Notes: generated from the sequence alone by a model not told the origin. A stretch of DNA of 57,236 nt from Lachnospiraceae bacterium (GCA_014804695.1 JAAUZJ010000011.1:1-57236), one strand, 5' to 3'. Shown: positions 35,021 to 42,620, counted from the first letter of the stretch. Program-made: numbers and translations.

Positions 35021-35929
35021 TTATTGTGCTACTTCAAGGAGCTTCTGCGACACTCTTAATGTAATCTCAGCATAATATTTCGCTTCTGCGGCATTCATCT
35101 CTTCATTTTCTAATTTATCAATTTTCTCAGCCCATTCTATTTCCTCTTTAAGCAATTTAGCATAGTCCATAGTCATAGAAGTAATATCATCCGAAGTAGT
35201 GTATTTTTTCATAAAATCACAATATTCATTCATGAACTTTTCGTACTCATCAAGAAATGCCTTAAATTCCGGTCTCATATCTTCTGATGACTTATCTGAG
35301 GTTTCTGTTTCAGCTTGGCTGGTTTCATTTTTAGTTTCAGAATCATTTGTTTCCTCTGTTTTTTTAGATTCATTTAATTCCTCATTATTTGTATTTCCAT
35401 TATCCGTACTTTCGCTATTGATACTTTCATTATCAGCACTTTCACTCTCTGTATTAGTATCTATATTCTCTTTTTCTTTATCGGAAACAATATCTTCCAT
35501 CTCTTGTTCCGAAGAAGTTTCCTCAGGAGCCCTTAATGAAACACTTAAGTTTTTCTCTTTTTCATTATAAAAAAGACTCAAAGAATATCCATCTTCATTA
35601 TTAGCCATATATGAAGTATCAAATTTAGTATAATCTACTGTAAAACCATTGTTTTTACAACCTTCAATATATTTCTCAAATAATTCTTTTGACACTTTAT
35701 AAACATCAATGGAAAAATAACTTTCATTTTCCATTATTATTTTTCCATACTTTGAATCGGGCTGCGGAATCATATTAACTAATGAAGTATTCGGCCATGA
35801 ATATGTAGATTTTTTATCGGATACATTTTTAAGACCGCTTTTTATTGAACTAGCTGCGCTGACAACAACTATTATTACTATGAGAATAAACCACCATCTG
35901 CTATAAAAAGGTTTCTTTTCTTTTATCAT
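35021..35929 (-). CDS. DUF6591-like membrane-anchored protein with acidic Ser/Asn/Glu linker
   Basis: The 302-residue product has one membrane segment (about residues 12-30) and an extracellular domain of about 100 residues. That domain has S-Y-S-W-P-N-T-S-L, M-I-P-Q-P-D-S-K-Y-G and G-F-T-V-D-Y-T patterns I associate with DUF6591. A low-complexity acidic linker (about 138-220) with repeated E-S-x-D-N and S-E-T units follows. A helical C-terminal region with paired F-M-x-x-Y repeats (about 225-300) ends the protein. Its function is unknown. AGAGG lies about nine bases before the ATG. A start-stop ATGTAA behind a perfect AGGAGG is found 75 bases upstream. Confidence 0.7.
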   Translation of the reverse strand: MIKEKKPFYSRWWFILIVIIVVVSAASSIKSGLKNVSDKKSTYSWPNTSLVNMIPQPDSKYGKIIMENESYFSIDVYKVSKELFEKYIEGCKNNGFTVDYTKFDTSYMANNEDGYSLSLFYNEKEKNLSVSLRAPEETSSEQEMEDIVSDKEKENIDTNTESESADNESINSESTDNGNTNNEELNESKKTEETNDSETKNETSQAETETSDKSSEDMRPEFKAFLDEYEKFMNEYCDFMKKYTTSDDITSMTMDYAKLLKEEIEWAEKIDKLENEEMNAAEAKYYAEITLRVSQKLLEVAQ

Positions 35930-36087
35930 TTTGTTTTCCTCTTTTCTTTATAATTTTCACATATCATTTGATTAAGTTATGAGCATATTACATACTAGTT
36001 TTTTACATATTTTTGTTCCTCCTGTCCAAATATATTTTGATGTAATAACACTATATTATTGAAAGCAAGCGTGTTGCCAATTCACAA

Positions 36088-36420
36088 TTAACAAAGATTT
36101 TTAGTTAATTCATCTGCCTTATCAATTAATATTTCAAGCTGTCTTTTTTCTTCTTTCAGCCTTATAATCTGCTCCTCAAGCACAACCTTCAAAACTACAT
36201 TTGGAGCATCAATTATATTTTTAATCTCTTTAATTGTAAAACCAAACTGTTGATATAGCTTGATCTGCTTAATTCTTTCCAACGTATGTATATCATAGAG
36301 CAAATAACCGCGCTCATTTTTTCCTGATGCAAAAACCAATCCGGCTTTTTCATAACCTTGTACGGCACGTCTGGATACTTTTGCACTATTACATACTTCA
36401 CGCAATGTCATATTATCCAT
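36088..36420 (-). CDS. MerR-family transcriptional regulator (short)
   Basis: This 110-residue regulator has a MerR-type winged helix at the N-terminus (M-T-L-R-E-V-C-N-S-A-K-V-S-R-R-A-V-Q-G-Y-type, residues 4-22; R-G-Y-L-L-Y-D at about 37). The dimerisation coiled coil is at about 75-110. There is no effector domain, as in short members such as those controlling stress genes. AAAGGAGG is 14 bases before the ATG. A perfect dyad TGCACG-TTA-CGTGCA overlaps the putative -35 region at 36453-36472, consistent with autoregulation. Its other targets are not evident. Confidence 0.88.
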   Translation of the reverse strand: MDNMTLREVCNSAKVSRRAVQGYEKAGLVFASGKNERGYLLYDIHTLERIKQIKLYQQFGFTIKEIKNIIDAPNVVLKVVLEEQIIRLKEEKRQLEILIDKADELTKNLC

Positions 36421-36452
36421 TTTACATATACCTACCTCCTTTAGCCTAAAAT

Positions 36453-36472
36453 TGCACGTTACGTGCAGTCAA
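36453..36472 (-). promoter_or_regulatory. MerR-type operator and -35 box of the MerR gene
   Basis: On the minus strand TTGACT (36467-36472) runs straight into the dyad TGCACG-TAA-CGTGCA (36453-36467), the arrangement seen at promoters bent by MerR-family proteins. The -10 box is not clear; AGGCTA at a 19-base spacing is poor. The operator call is more secure than the promoter call. Confidence 0.5.
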
Positions 36473-36499
36473 CATCTTTTAATCAATTGAATTGGCAAC

Positions 36500-36536
36500 A
36501 AAAAAACACTTCCTTCGTTATAGGAAATGTTTTTTT
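36500..36536. terminator. Orphan terminator-like hairpin between divergent genes
   Basis: AAAAAAACA-C-TTCCT and AGGAA-A-TGTTTTTTT form a 14-pair stem with one mismatch and a seven-base loop, with A and T runs. It lies between the divergent MerR gene and the frameshifted gene at 36689, where no upstream gene ends, so it may mark a lost gene or act as an attenuator. Confidence 0.6.
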
Positions 36537-36593
36537 CGCGAATCCAATTTTCGGTTTTGGTCCTAAGGAAATAGAATAGATTTCATACCTAAA

Positions 36594-36686
36594 ATAGCAC
36601 CGTTTGCGTCAAATCTATGAAAAATATGCACGATTTGACAATAAACAAAATAGCAATAATTAATAAAATAAAGGGAACGGTGCTAT
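36594..36686 (+). other. Long nested inverted repeat just before the start of the frameshifted gene
   Basis: ATAGCACCGTT (36594-36604) pairs perfectly with AACGGTGCTAT (36676-36686), and inside it GTCAAATC (36608-36615) pairs with GATTTGAC (36632-36639). The 3' strand of the outer stem covers the AAGGGAACGG segment that would serve as ribosome site for the ATG at 36689, so the fold could block translation. No protein is encoded in it. Confidence 0.55.
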
Positions 36687-36688
36687 AC

Positions 36689-37479
36689 ATGTCAATGACT
36701 AATTTTAATGATTATACAAGTTACAATAATTTGGAAAGAATATCATCTTATTCATATCAGATAGATACGGACAAGATTAGACAACGTATGTTGCAGGCAG
36801 ATAAAAACAGAAATACAAACCATCATCAAAATGACAGCGTAGATATTTCAGATGAAGGACTTAATGCTTTAAAAGAAAAAATGTCGACGATAGGACATAT
36901 CGGACAGGCTGGAGATATAAAAGAATTAGCATCTTTAAGTTCCGGCACCTATGGCATAATAAATGATTTTGAAAAAATCATATCAGAACTGGATGGAGGG
37001 TTTGAAAAAGAGAACGGCACAAAGACAAACACATTTTATAGTTATGTAAATAAAATGGCTGCTGCCTACCAGTTGATGAAAGAGGGCATAGAAGAAAAAT
37101 ATACGGTGTCTGACAAACAAAAAGAATATTATACTGCAGATGATGGCAGTATGCAGGAATTGACAAAAGAAATGGAACTTGAAATGCTGGAAAAGCCTAT
37201 GAAACACATAGCCGTTTTATGGCGACATCTACTCAGATTTGGAGCGAACTGCAAGACTTTAAAGTGCAGACAGTCTACCATTCCACTGTAAGCGAAACAG
37301 AAGCATCTACAATTACAAAACAAAATACAGAAATAAAAGATCACGCTTATAATGCATTTATATCTGCAATCAATGATGAAAACATCGGATTGTTAAAACA
37401 GAAAGATAGCTTAGATAAATTATTTACTTTTTTATTATGTCGATGTAATGGTTGGCTCATTTTTCAATTTCTGTTCTAA
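36689..37479 (+). pseudogene. Frameshifted gene for an unrecognised clostridial protein
   Basis: The first frame runs from 36689 to about 37190. After the four-A run at 37191-37194 the coding sense moves to another frame: E-M-L-E-K continues as A-Y-E-T-H-S-R-F-M-A-T-S-T-Q-I-W-S only if one more A is inserted. That second frame is open to 37479. Joined, the product would be about 260 residues, largely helical and polar, with no signal peptide or membrane segment. Its C-terminal end (after D-K-L-F) turns hydrophobic and overlaps the 3' end of the convergent PBECR4 gene, so the original end may also be lost. I do not recognise the family. Confidence 0.6.
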
Positions 37480-38082
37480 TGTATATTTAGGGTGTTGGTA
37501 TATTGTCTGCCTGACTCCATTTATGATTTTATCCTTCAACATCCAATATAAATTTTGACCGCCATATGCCACATTTTTCTTCACTCCAAAGGAAATGATT
37601 GCGCATGGAGAGCCTATTCCATTACGATACTTCAAGAATATGTATACTATAGTATGTGAACCCGCCAATTGACTTTCTATTATATAATCACATCTAATAA
37701 GAGAATTATTTTGTGGACCATCTTTTGGCGAATATATACGAATAATATTATTTTGATCTAAATATTGTTCAAGAAAGCAAAGTTGTTCTATCCTACTTTC
37801 TATATCTTTTTCATCATTGGGTTTTCCCTTATAAAAATTGCTTTTTGCCAGATATTCGTCTGTAATTGGATTATCTTTATTCAAAATCCATGATATAGTA
37901 TTATTTTTATTTCTTGGAATATTAATGTCTGTAAGGTATTGAAATCCTACCACATGATGAAAATCTCTTAGCATAAAATTCAACGAAACCACCCGTACAG
38001 TTCTATTTGCCAAATGAAATACATATGAGGTTGTATTAACCAAGTTCAAAAAATTAACAGCAGATTCCTGTATCTTATCCAT
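37435..38082 (-). CDS. PBECR4-domain (phage-type barnase/EndoU/RelE-like nuclease) protein
   Basis: The 215-residue product matches my knowledge of the PBECR4 family, nuclease-like domains found in phages and mobile elements: Y-V-F-H-L, then D-F-H-H-V-V-G-F-Q-Y-L-T-D-I (about residues 40-54), I-T-D-E-Y-L-A-K-S-N-F-Y (about 76-87), and E-S-R-I-E-Q-L (about 96). It may be an RNase toxin. I used the ATG at 38082 because AGGA lies eight bases upstream; the frame extends to 38130 but that part overlaps a terminator-like hairpin. No antitoxin gene adjoins it; instead a long structured leader precedes it. Confidence 0.68.
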   Translation of the reverse strand: MDKIQESAVNFLNLVNTTSYVFHLANRTVRVVSLNFMLRDFHHVVGFQYLTDINIPRNKNNTISWILNKDNPITDEYLAKSNFYKGKPNDEKDIESRIEQLCFLEQYLDQNNIIRIYSPKDGPQNNSLIRCDYIIESQLAGSHTIVYIFLKYRNGIGSPCAIISFGVKKNVAYGGQNLYWMLKDKIINGVRQTIYQHPKYTLEQKLKNEPTITST

Positions 38083-38102
38083 ACTCATTATCCTATCGCA
38101 TA

Positions 38103-38288
38103 AAATAAAGCCTTGCACAAACACTGGCAAGGCTTTATACTCTTCTTAACAACTTTCTTTCGCTTTCGCTAGATGGATTATGGTAAGTTGCCACCTTTGT
38201 GAGCCTCCATGTTAACCGCCTTCCATCACGGCTTGCACTTCATAGGCGAAAGCATTTTTATGAGTCTGCTTCTCAAGAAGTTTCCTTC
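38103..38288 (-). ncRNA. Structured leader RNA of the PBECR4 gene (possible regulatory RNA)
   Basis: Between the promoter at 38296 and the gene lie about 190 bases with several pairings. GCTTTCGC pairs with GCGAAAGC and encloses about 80 bases. Inside, GTG-CA-AGCC can pair with GGCT-CAC, and GATGGA with TCCATC. CTTCT/AGAAG forms a 5' hairpin. The segment ends in a terminator-like stem. It also holds three tiny open frames in tandem, of 9, 4 and 10 codons. I cannot assign it to a known riboswitch class. Its role as leader, attenuator or separate small RNA is inferred. Confidence 0.5.
38107..38136 (-). terminator. Intrinsic-terminator-like hairpin inside the PBECR4 leader
   Basis: AAAGCCTTGC and GCAAGGCTTT form a perfect ten-base-pair stem with a ten-base loop, followed on the minus strand by ATTTTATG. 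It sits 25 bases upstream of the PBECR4 start codon, so transcripts from the promoter at 38296 must pass it to reach the gene. Confidence 0.65.
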
Positions 38289-38295
38289 TGATATT

Positions 38296-38324
38296 ATAGT
38301 ATTCTATTTATGCTAAAAAGTCAA
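38296..38324 (-). promoter_or_regulatory. Promoter of the PBECR4 leader
   Basis: On the minus strand TTGACT (38319-38324) and TACTAT (38296-38301) are 17 bases apart. The predicted start is near 38288, about 205 bases before the PBECR4 start codon. Confidence 0.6.
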
Positions 38325-38370
38325 TCATAATATACATGATTTCCTTATTTATACAAAATTCTATTATTAT

Positions 38371-39378
38371 TCATACTGCTGAATCACTTTTCTCACATCC
38401 CTCCTTTTCCAACAACCTCTCAATCTCCCACACATTAATCCTACATTCCTCAATCTTCACCGACACCGACTCCAACCCAAACTTCCTAACCAGCCAAAGC
38501 GCCGGTTCACTACCGGAATTAATAAAATATCTCCATATACATTTTACAGAATATATTATTAACAAAATTCCGATAAGTATTATTTCAAAAAAATGAAATC
38601 TAACTACTATGTATACCCCAAGCACCAATAAAATAAAACCCGCAAAACATTTCTTTTTAAGTTCTGACAACCTTTTTTCAAATAACTGCAGCTTGTTCTT
38701 CTCCAATAACAGCTCATTACTTTTATTATAAGAATTCGCATAATTATTATTTTTTGATTTTAAATCATCTATATCATTTTCTTTCGTAACAACGCTGTCT
38801 ATGCCACCGCTGCTATAAAACAAAAGAACTGAAAATATCACCAGAAGAAGGCCTATATACGTCAAATCTTTTTTACCTTTAATATTTATTTCCTTTATAA
38901 CATAAGACTTTACCAAATCTTCTGTGTTAAAGCCTTCTATTCCATCGTACCACCCAAGCTTTAGTTCTTCTATTGGATTAGTTATGATCTCTCCTTCAAA
39001 ATAAACCCCTTCTCCTTTTCCCACTGTAAAATTTTTTAATTTGTCCAGTATAGAATTATCGGATATCATTATCCGGATGTAAGAATTCTGTGCTATGGGA
39101 ATAGTGTAAAAATCATAAGCTTTCCCCGTGAGGGTTAATAAGGTAGAGCCGCTTCCTGCATATTTATCAGTACCTGCCATTTTCTTTACTACATATTCTT
39201 CAATATTACCAGTTACATATCTTCCTTCTTTACATTCCCATTCATTAAGGTCTTTTATAGGAATAGCGTGTTTGTATTTATAATATGACTTTACTCCATT
39301 GCATAGTAGCACTAACCCTATAACAAAGATTATGATATTGATAACGATTCTCTTAGAAATAGATATATTTGTTCGCAT
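38371..39378 (-). CDS. Uncharacterised membrane protein
   Basis: I do not recognise the family with confidence. The 335-residue product has a membrane segment near the N-terminus (about residues 12-30) and an extracytoplasmic domain of about 130 residues. A second segment is at about 176-192, followed by a charged cytoplasmic stretch rich in Asn, Lys and Asp (about 198-240) and two close segments (about 245-285). It starts two bases after the GNAT stop on the same strand, so the two genes form an operon. The 3' part encoding the last 30 residues is unusually C-rich on the plus strand. Confidence 0.65.
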   Translation of the reverse strand: MRTNISISKRIVINIIIFVIGLVLLCNGVKSYYKYKHAIPIKDLNEWECKEGRYVTGNIEEYVVKKMAGTDKYAGSGSTLLTLTGKAYDFYTIPIAQNSYIRIMISDNSILDKLKNFTVGKGEGVYFEGEIITNPIEELKLGWYDGIEGFNTEDLVKSYVIKEINIKGKKDLTYIGLLLVIFSVLLFYSSGGIDSVVTKENDIDDLKSKNNNYANSYNKSNELLLEKNKLQLFEKRLSELKKKCFAGFILLVLGVYIVVRFHFFEIILIGILLIIYSVKCIWRYFINSGSEPALWLVRKFGLESVSVKIEECRINVWEIERLLEKEGCEKSDSAV

Positions 39379-39380
39379 TT

Positions 39381-39986
39381 TTATACCTTTTCACTATATA
39401 AAATTTCATTTACAGCATCATTTTTAAGACATGAAAAATCAATCACCGCGGGTTGATTTTCCTTATGTTCGCCTATGATCTTCTCCATCCATACCATGTT
39501 ATACCATCTTCCGAATTTGTAACCGCACTTATGAAATTCTCCAACCATTTGAAATCCTATATGTGAATGAAACTCCACACTATTCTTATTAAGATACTCG
39601 TCTTCAATATCCGGGTAGCCAATGCAGGCATTCATATTTAAAATGTTCTGTGCTTTTAATATTTTTTCTAAAGCCTTATAAAGCCTTTTTCCTGCTCCAA
39701 GCCTTTTCTTATCTTCTTTAATGTATATAGTAGTCTCAATTCCCCAATCATACGCAGCCCTGCCAACAAAAGGTCCTGCATACGTATATCCGATAATTTC
39801 TCCACTATTTTCCGCAACCAGATAAGGATACTTCTTCAGAGTCTTTTCCATACGCCCCCTAAACTCGGCAAGGCTTGGAACATCATACTCAAAAGAAATT
39901 GCAGTTTTTTCTACATATGGTCTGTATATTTCAAGCAAAGCCTCCGCATCCTCTATCCTCGCAACCCTGATCTGTACATCCTCCAT
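39381..39986 (-). CDS. GNAT N-acetyltransferase (phosphinothricin acetyltransferase-like)
   Basis: This 201-residue GCN5-type acetyltransferase transfers acetyl from acetyl-CoA to an amine. It resembles the Pat/Bar group: I-R-V-A-R-I-E-D-A (start), I-Y-R-P-Y-V-E-K-T-A-I-S-F-E-Y (about 19-33), and A-Y-D-W-G-I-E-T-T-I-Y-I (about 78-89). The acetyl-CoA loop reads K-R-L-G-A-G-K-R-L-Y (about 94-103), and H-I-G-F and W-Y-N-M-V-W-M-E complete the fold. The true substrate is unknown; many such proteins act on amino acid analogues or other amines. It starts an operon with the membrane protein at 38371. Confidence 0.88.
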   Translation of the reverse strand: MEDVQIRVARIEDAEALLEIYRPYVEKTAISFEYDVPSLAEFRGRMEKTLKKYPYLVAENSGEIIGYTYAGPFVGRAAYDWGIETTIYIKEDKKRLGAGKRLYKALEKILKAQNILNMNACIGYPDIEDEYLNKNSVEFHSHIGFQMVGEFHKCGYKFGRWYNMVWMEKIIGEHKENQPAVIDFSCLKNDAVNEILYSEKV

Positions 39987-40172
39987 ATATGTTTTCTCCT
40001 GACAAATACATAGTTTGTAAAAATCAGTATACCATATTATCTATTTCATAACTATATATTGGTAAAAATATGTTCCTAATCTCATTCAATCCCATAATTA
40101 ATAAAATATCTTAAAAATCATAATATTCCTTCCTAAACTAGGAAATAATTTTAATAACAAATTAAAACAAGC

Positions 40173-40305
40173 AATTACGAAACTCTTTTCAATAACCAGA
40201 ACTTAGACAATATAAATAAAAAAGGGGCGACCTTCGCTCCCGCGACCCGAGCCCCTTTTTTATTTATATTGCCTAAGTTCGTCCCCCCTGACAACAGTTT
40301 CGCAA
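40173..40305. repeat. Palindromic element, copy 5 (upstream of the PTS gene)
   Basis: Outer repeats ATTACGAAACT (from 40174) and AGTTTCGCAA (40296-40305) are complementary apart from one position. The core is 40199-40280: left GAACTTAGAC, AATATAAATAAAAAA, GGGGC; right GCCCC, TTTTTTATTTATATT, GCCTAAGTTC. The loop GACCTTCGCTCCCGCGACCCGA is closest to copy 1. Flanks ACCAG and CGTCCC give the polarity of copies 1 and 4. It lies in the 354-base gap between the divergent GNAT and PTS genes; the core ends 60 bases before the PTS start codon. The remainder of the gap (39987-40172) is AT-rich with no other clear feature. Confidence 0.92.
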
Positions 40306-40340
40306 CTACCAACACCTTAAAACATAAAAGGAGATATCAA

Positions 40341-42545
40341 ATGAAAGACAAAATTTTTGGCGTGCTGCAGCGCGTCGGGCGTAGTTTCATGCTCCCCATA
40401 GCAATTCTTCCTATCGCCGGACTTTTGCTCGGAATAGGAAGCTCTTTTACAAATGAAACAACAATTGCAACATATGGTTTAAGTAATATTCTAAGTGAAG
40501 GAACTTTGCTTCATGCACTGCTGGTTATTATGAATAATGTCGGAAGCGCGGTTTTTGATAACCTCCCTCTTCTTTTTGCAGTAGGCGTGGCAATCGGTAT
40601 GGCCAAGAAGGAAAAAGAGGTTTCAGCCCTCTCTTCCGTAATTGCCTTTTTTGTAATGAATACGGCAATCAACGCTATGCTGATCCTTAACGGAAAAATA
40701 CTTGAAAACGGAGAAATCGCAGAAAACGTTCTGGAAGGAACAATCGCTTCTTCATGCGGAATCTTAACACTGCAGATGGGTGTATTCGGCGGTATCATTG
40801 TAGGGCTTGGCGTTGCCGCACTGCATAACCGTTTCTACAAAATTTCTCTTCCAAACGCGCTTTCATTCTTCGGCGGCACCAGATTTGTTCCTATTATTTC
40901 TACCATAGTCTATATGTTTGTCGGAATCCTATTATACTTTATCTGGCCAACCGTCCAAAACGGAATATATGCGCTAGGCGGTCTGGTAACAGGAAGCGGA
41001 TATATCGGAACTCTGATTTTCGGTCTTGTAAAAAGAGCGTTAATCCCGTTTGGTCTGCATCACGTATTCTATATGCCGTTCTGGCAGACTGCCGTAGGCG
41101 GTACAATGGACGTTGCAGGTCAGATGGTACAGGGAGGTCAGAATATCTTCTTTGCCCAGTTGGCTGATTCTGCAAATATTACGCACTTTAGCGCAGATGC
41201 AACCAGATATTTCTCAGGTGAATTCATATTCATGATTTTTGGTCTGCCGGGTGCTGCGCTTGCAATGTATCAATGTGCTAAACCGGAGAAGAAAAAGGCC
41301 GCCGGCGGTTTGCTGCTTTCAGCCTCCCTTGCTGCCATGATGACAGGTATAACCGAACCTATTGAATTTTCATTCCTCTTTGTTGCACCGGCACTTTTTG
41401 TAGTGCAGGTAATTCTGGCAGGCTCCGCCTATATGATTGCGCACATGTTAAATATTGCGGTAGGTCTGACATTTTCAGGCGGTTTTTTGGATTTATTTTT
41501 CTTTGGTATCCTACAGGGAAATGAGAAAACAAGCTGGCTAAGAATAATTCCAGTGGGCATTATCTACTTCTTCCTATATTATTTTATATTCAAATTTCTT
41601 ATTAAGAAGTTCGATTTTAAAACGCCCGGACGTGAAGATGACGACGTAGAAACAAAGCTATACACCAAAGCGGATGTAAATGCACGTAAAAACAATGGTG
41701 ATTCAGATGCAGTAGACAATCCCGATTCGGTAAGCCGGGATATAACAAGGGGCTTAGGCGGCAAAAGCAATATAAGTGATGTGGACTGCTGTGCTACCAG
41801 ACTAAGATGCACCGTAAAAGATTCTAACCTCGTAAATGATTCTATCCTAAAATCAACAGGAGCATCCGGCGTCATTCACAAAGGAAACGGAGTTCAGGTA
41901 ATTTACGGACCGAATGTAACCGTAATCAAATCGAACCTTGAAGATTATCTTGAAAAAGCTTCTGATGATGAATATACAAACAATAGCGCAGGCAACGGAG
42001 AAAGCAACTCTCACGGCAATATTAAAGATAATCATACAGATATTAATAATTCTGAAAATAATAAAAAATTTACAAAAGTAGTTAAATCAATTATTATTTC
42101 AAGCCCAATTGAAGGCGTTGCAGCAGATTTATCAACTGCACCGGATGAAGGATTTGCCGGAAAGATGATGGGAGACGGCGCCGTCGTAACTCCAATCGAT
42201 CCTATTGTAAGAGCTCCCGAAGACGGCGAAGTATCTTTTGTATTTGATACCAAACATGCAATCGGTTTTGTAACGGATACGGGAATAAACTTATTAATTC
42301 ATATCGGAATTGATACAGTCAAACTAAACGGAGAAGGCTTTGAAGTCCGCGTTGAAAACGGACAAAAAGTTAAAAAAGGCGATCCGATGATAATATTAGA
42401 TATAAATTATCTCAAAGATAACGCACCCTCCATTGTTTCACCAGTCATATGTACAGAATTAAAAGAAAACCAAAAAATCCGTTTGTTAAAAGATGGTGAA
42501 ATCAAAGCAGGCGAAGAACTTTTTGCAATCGATATATGCGAATAA
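40341..42545 (+). CDS. PTS permease of the glucose/maltose family, domains IIC-IIB-IIA fused
   Basis: This 734-residue phosphotransferase permease imports and phosphorylates a sugar. Domain IIC (residues about 1-430) has about ten membrane segments and the glucose-family motifs G-L-H-H-V-F-Y-M-P-F-W-Q-T and I-T-E-P-I-E-F. Domain IIB (about 470-555) has the phospho-Cys block D-V-D-C-C-A-T-R-L-R. A hydrophilic Asn/Ser/Asp-rich linker leads to domain IIA (about 590-730), with the phospho-His in N-L-L-I-H-I-G-I-D-T-V. AAAGGAG seven bases before 40341 fixes the start. Glucose, maltose or N-acetylglucosamine are all possible. No sugar enzyme genes are adjacent. Confidence 0.93.
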   Translation: MKDKIFGVLQRVGRSFMLPIAILPIAGLLLGIGSSFTNETTIATYGLSNILSEGTLLHALLVIMNNVGSAVFDNLPLLFAVGVAIGMAKKEKEVSALSSVIAFFVMNTAINAMLILNGKILENGEIAENVLEGTIASSCGILTLQMGVFGGIIVGLGVAALHNRFYKISLPNALSFFGGTRFVPIISTIVYMFVGILLYFIWPTVQNGIYALGGLVTGSGYIGTLIFGLVKRALIPFGLHHVFYMPFWQTAVGGTMDVAGQMVQGGQNIFFAQLADSANITHFSADATRYFSGEFIFMIFGLPGAALAMYQCAKPEKKKAAGGLLLSASLAAMMTGITEPIEFSFLFVAPALFVVQVILAGSAYMIAHMLNIAVGLTFSGGFLDLFFFGILQGNEKTSWLRIIPVGIIYFFLYYFIFKFLIKKFDFKTPGREDDDVETKLYTKADVNARKNNGDSDAVDNPDSVSRDITRGLGGKSNISDVDCCATRLRCTVKDSNLVNDSILKSTGASGVIHKGNGVQVIYGPNVTVIKSNLEDYLEKASDDEYTNNSAGNGESNSHGNIKDNHTDINNSENNKKFTKVVKSIIISSPIEGVAADLSTAPDEGFAGKMMGDGAVVTPIDPIVRAPEDGEVSFVFDTKHAIGFVTDTGINLLIHIGIDTVKLNGEGFEVRVENGQKVKKGDPMIILDINYLKDNAPSIVSPVICTELKENQKIRLLKDGEIKAGEELFAIDICE

Positions 42546-42620
42546 ATAATAGAAAGCAGGCATTGCGAACTTTCACTATATCAATAATTCAAAACTTGTT
42601 TAATAAATTGCTTATATTAA

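Noticed and set aside
38103..38288. The PBECR4 leader as a classical type III antitoxin RNA.
   Set aside because: No tandem repeats are present, so only the gene order is similar; it is kept as a hypothesis, not a call.
42032..42253. Small minus-strand frames opposite the PTS gene.
   Set aside because: They are shadows of the IIA coding region and lack start signals.
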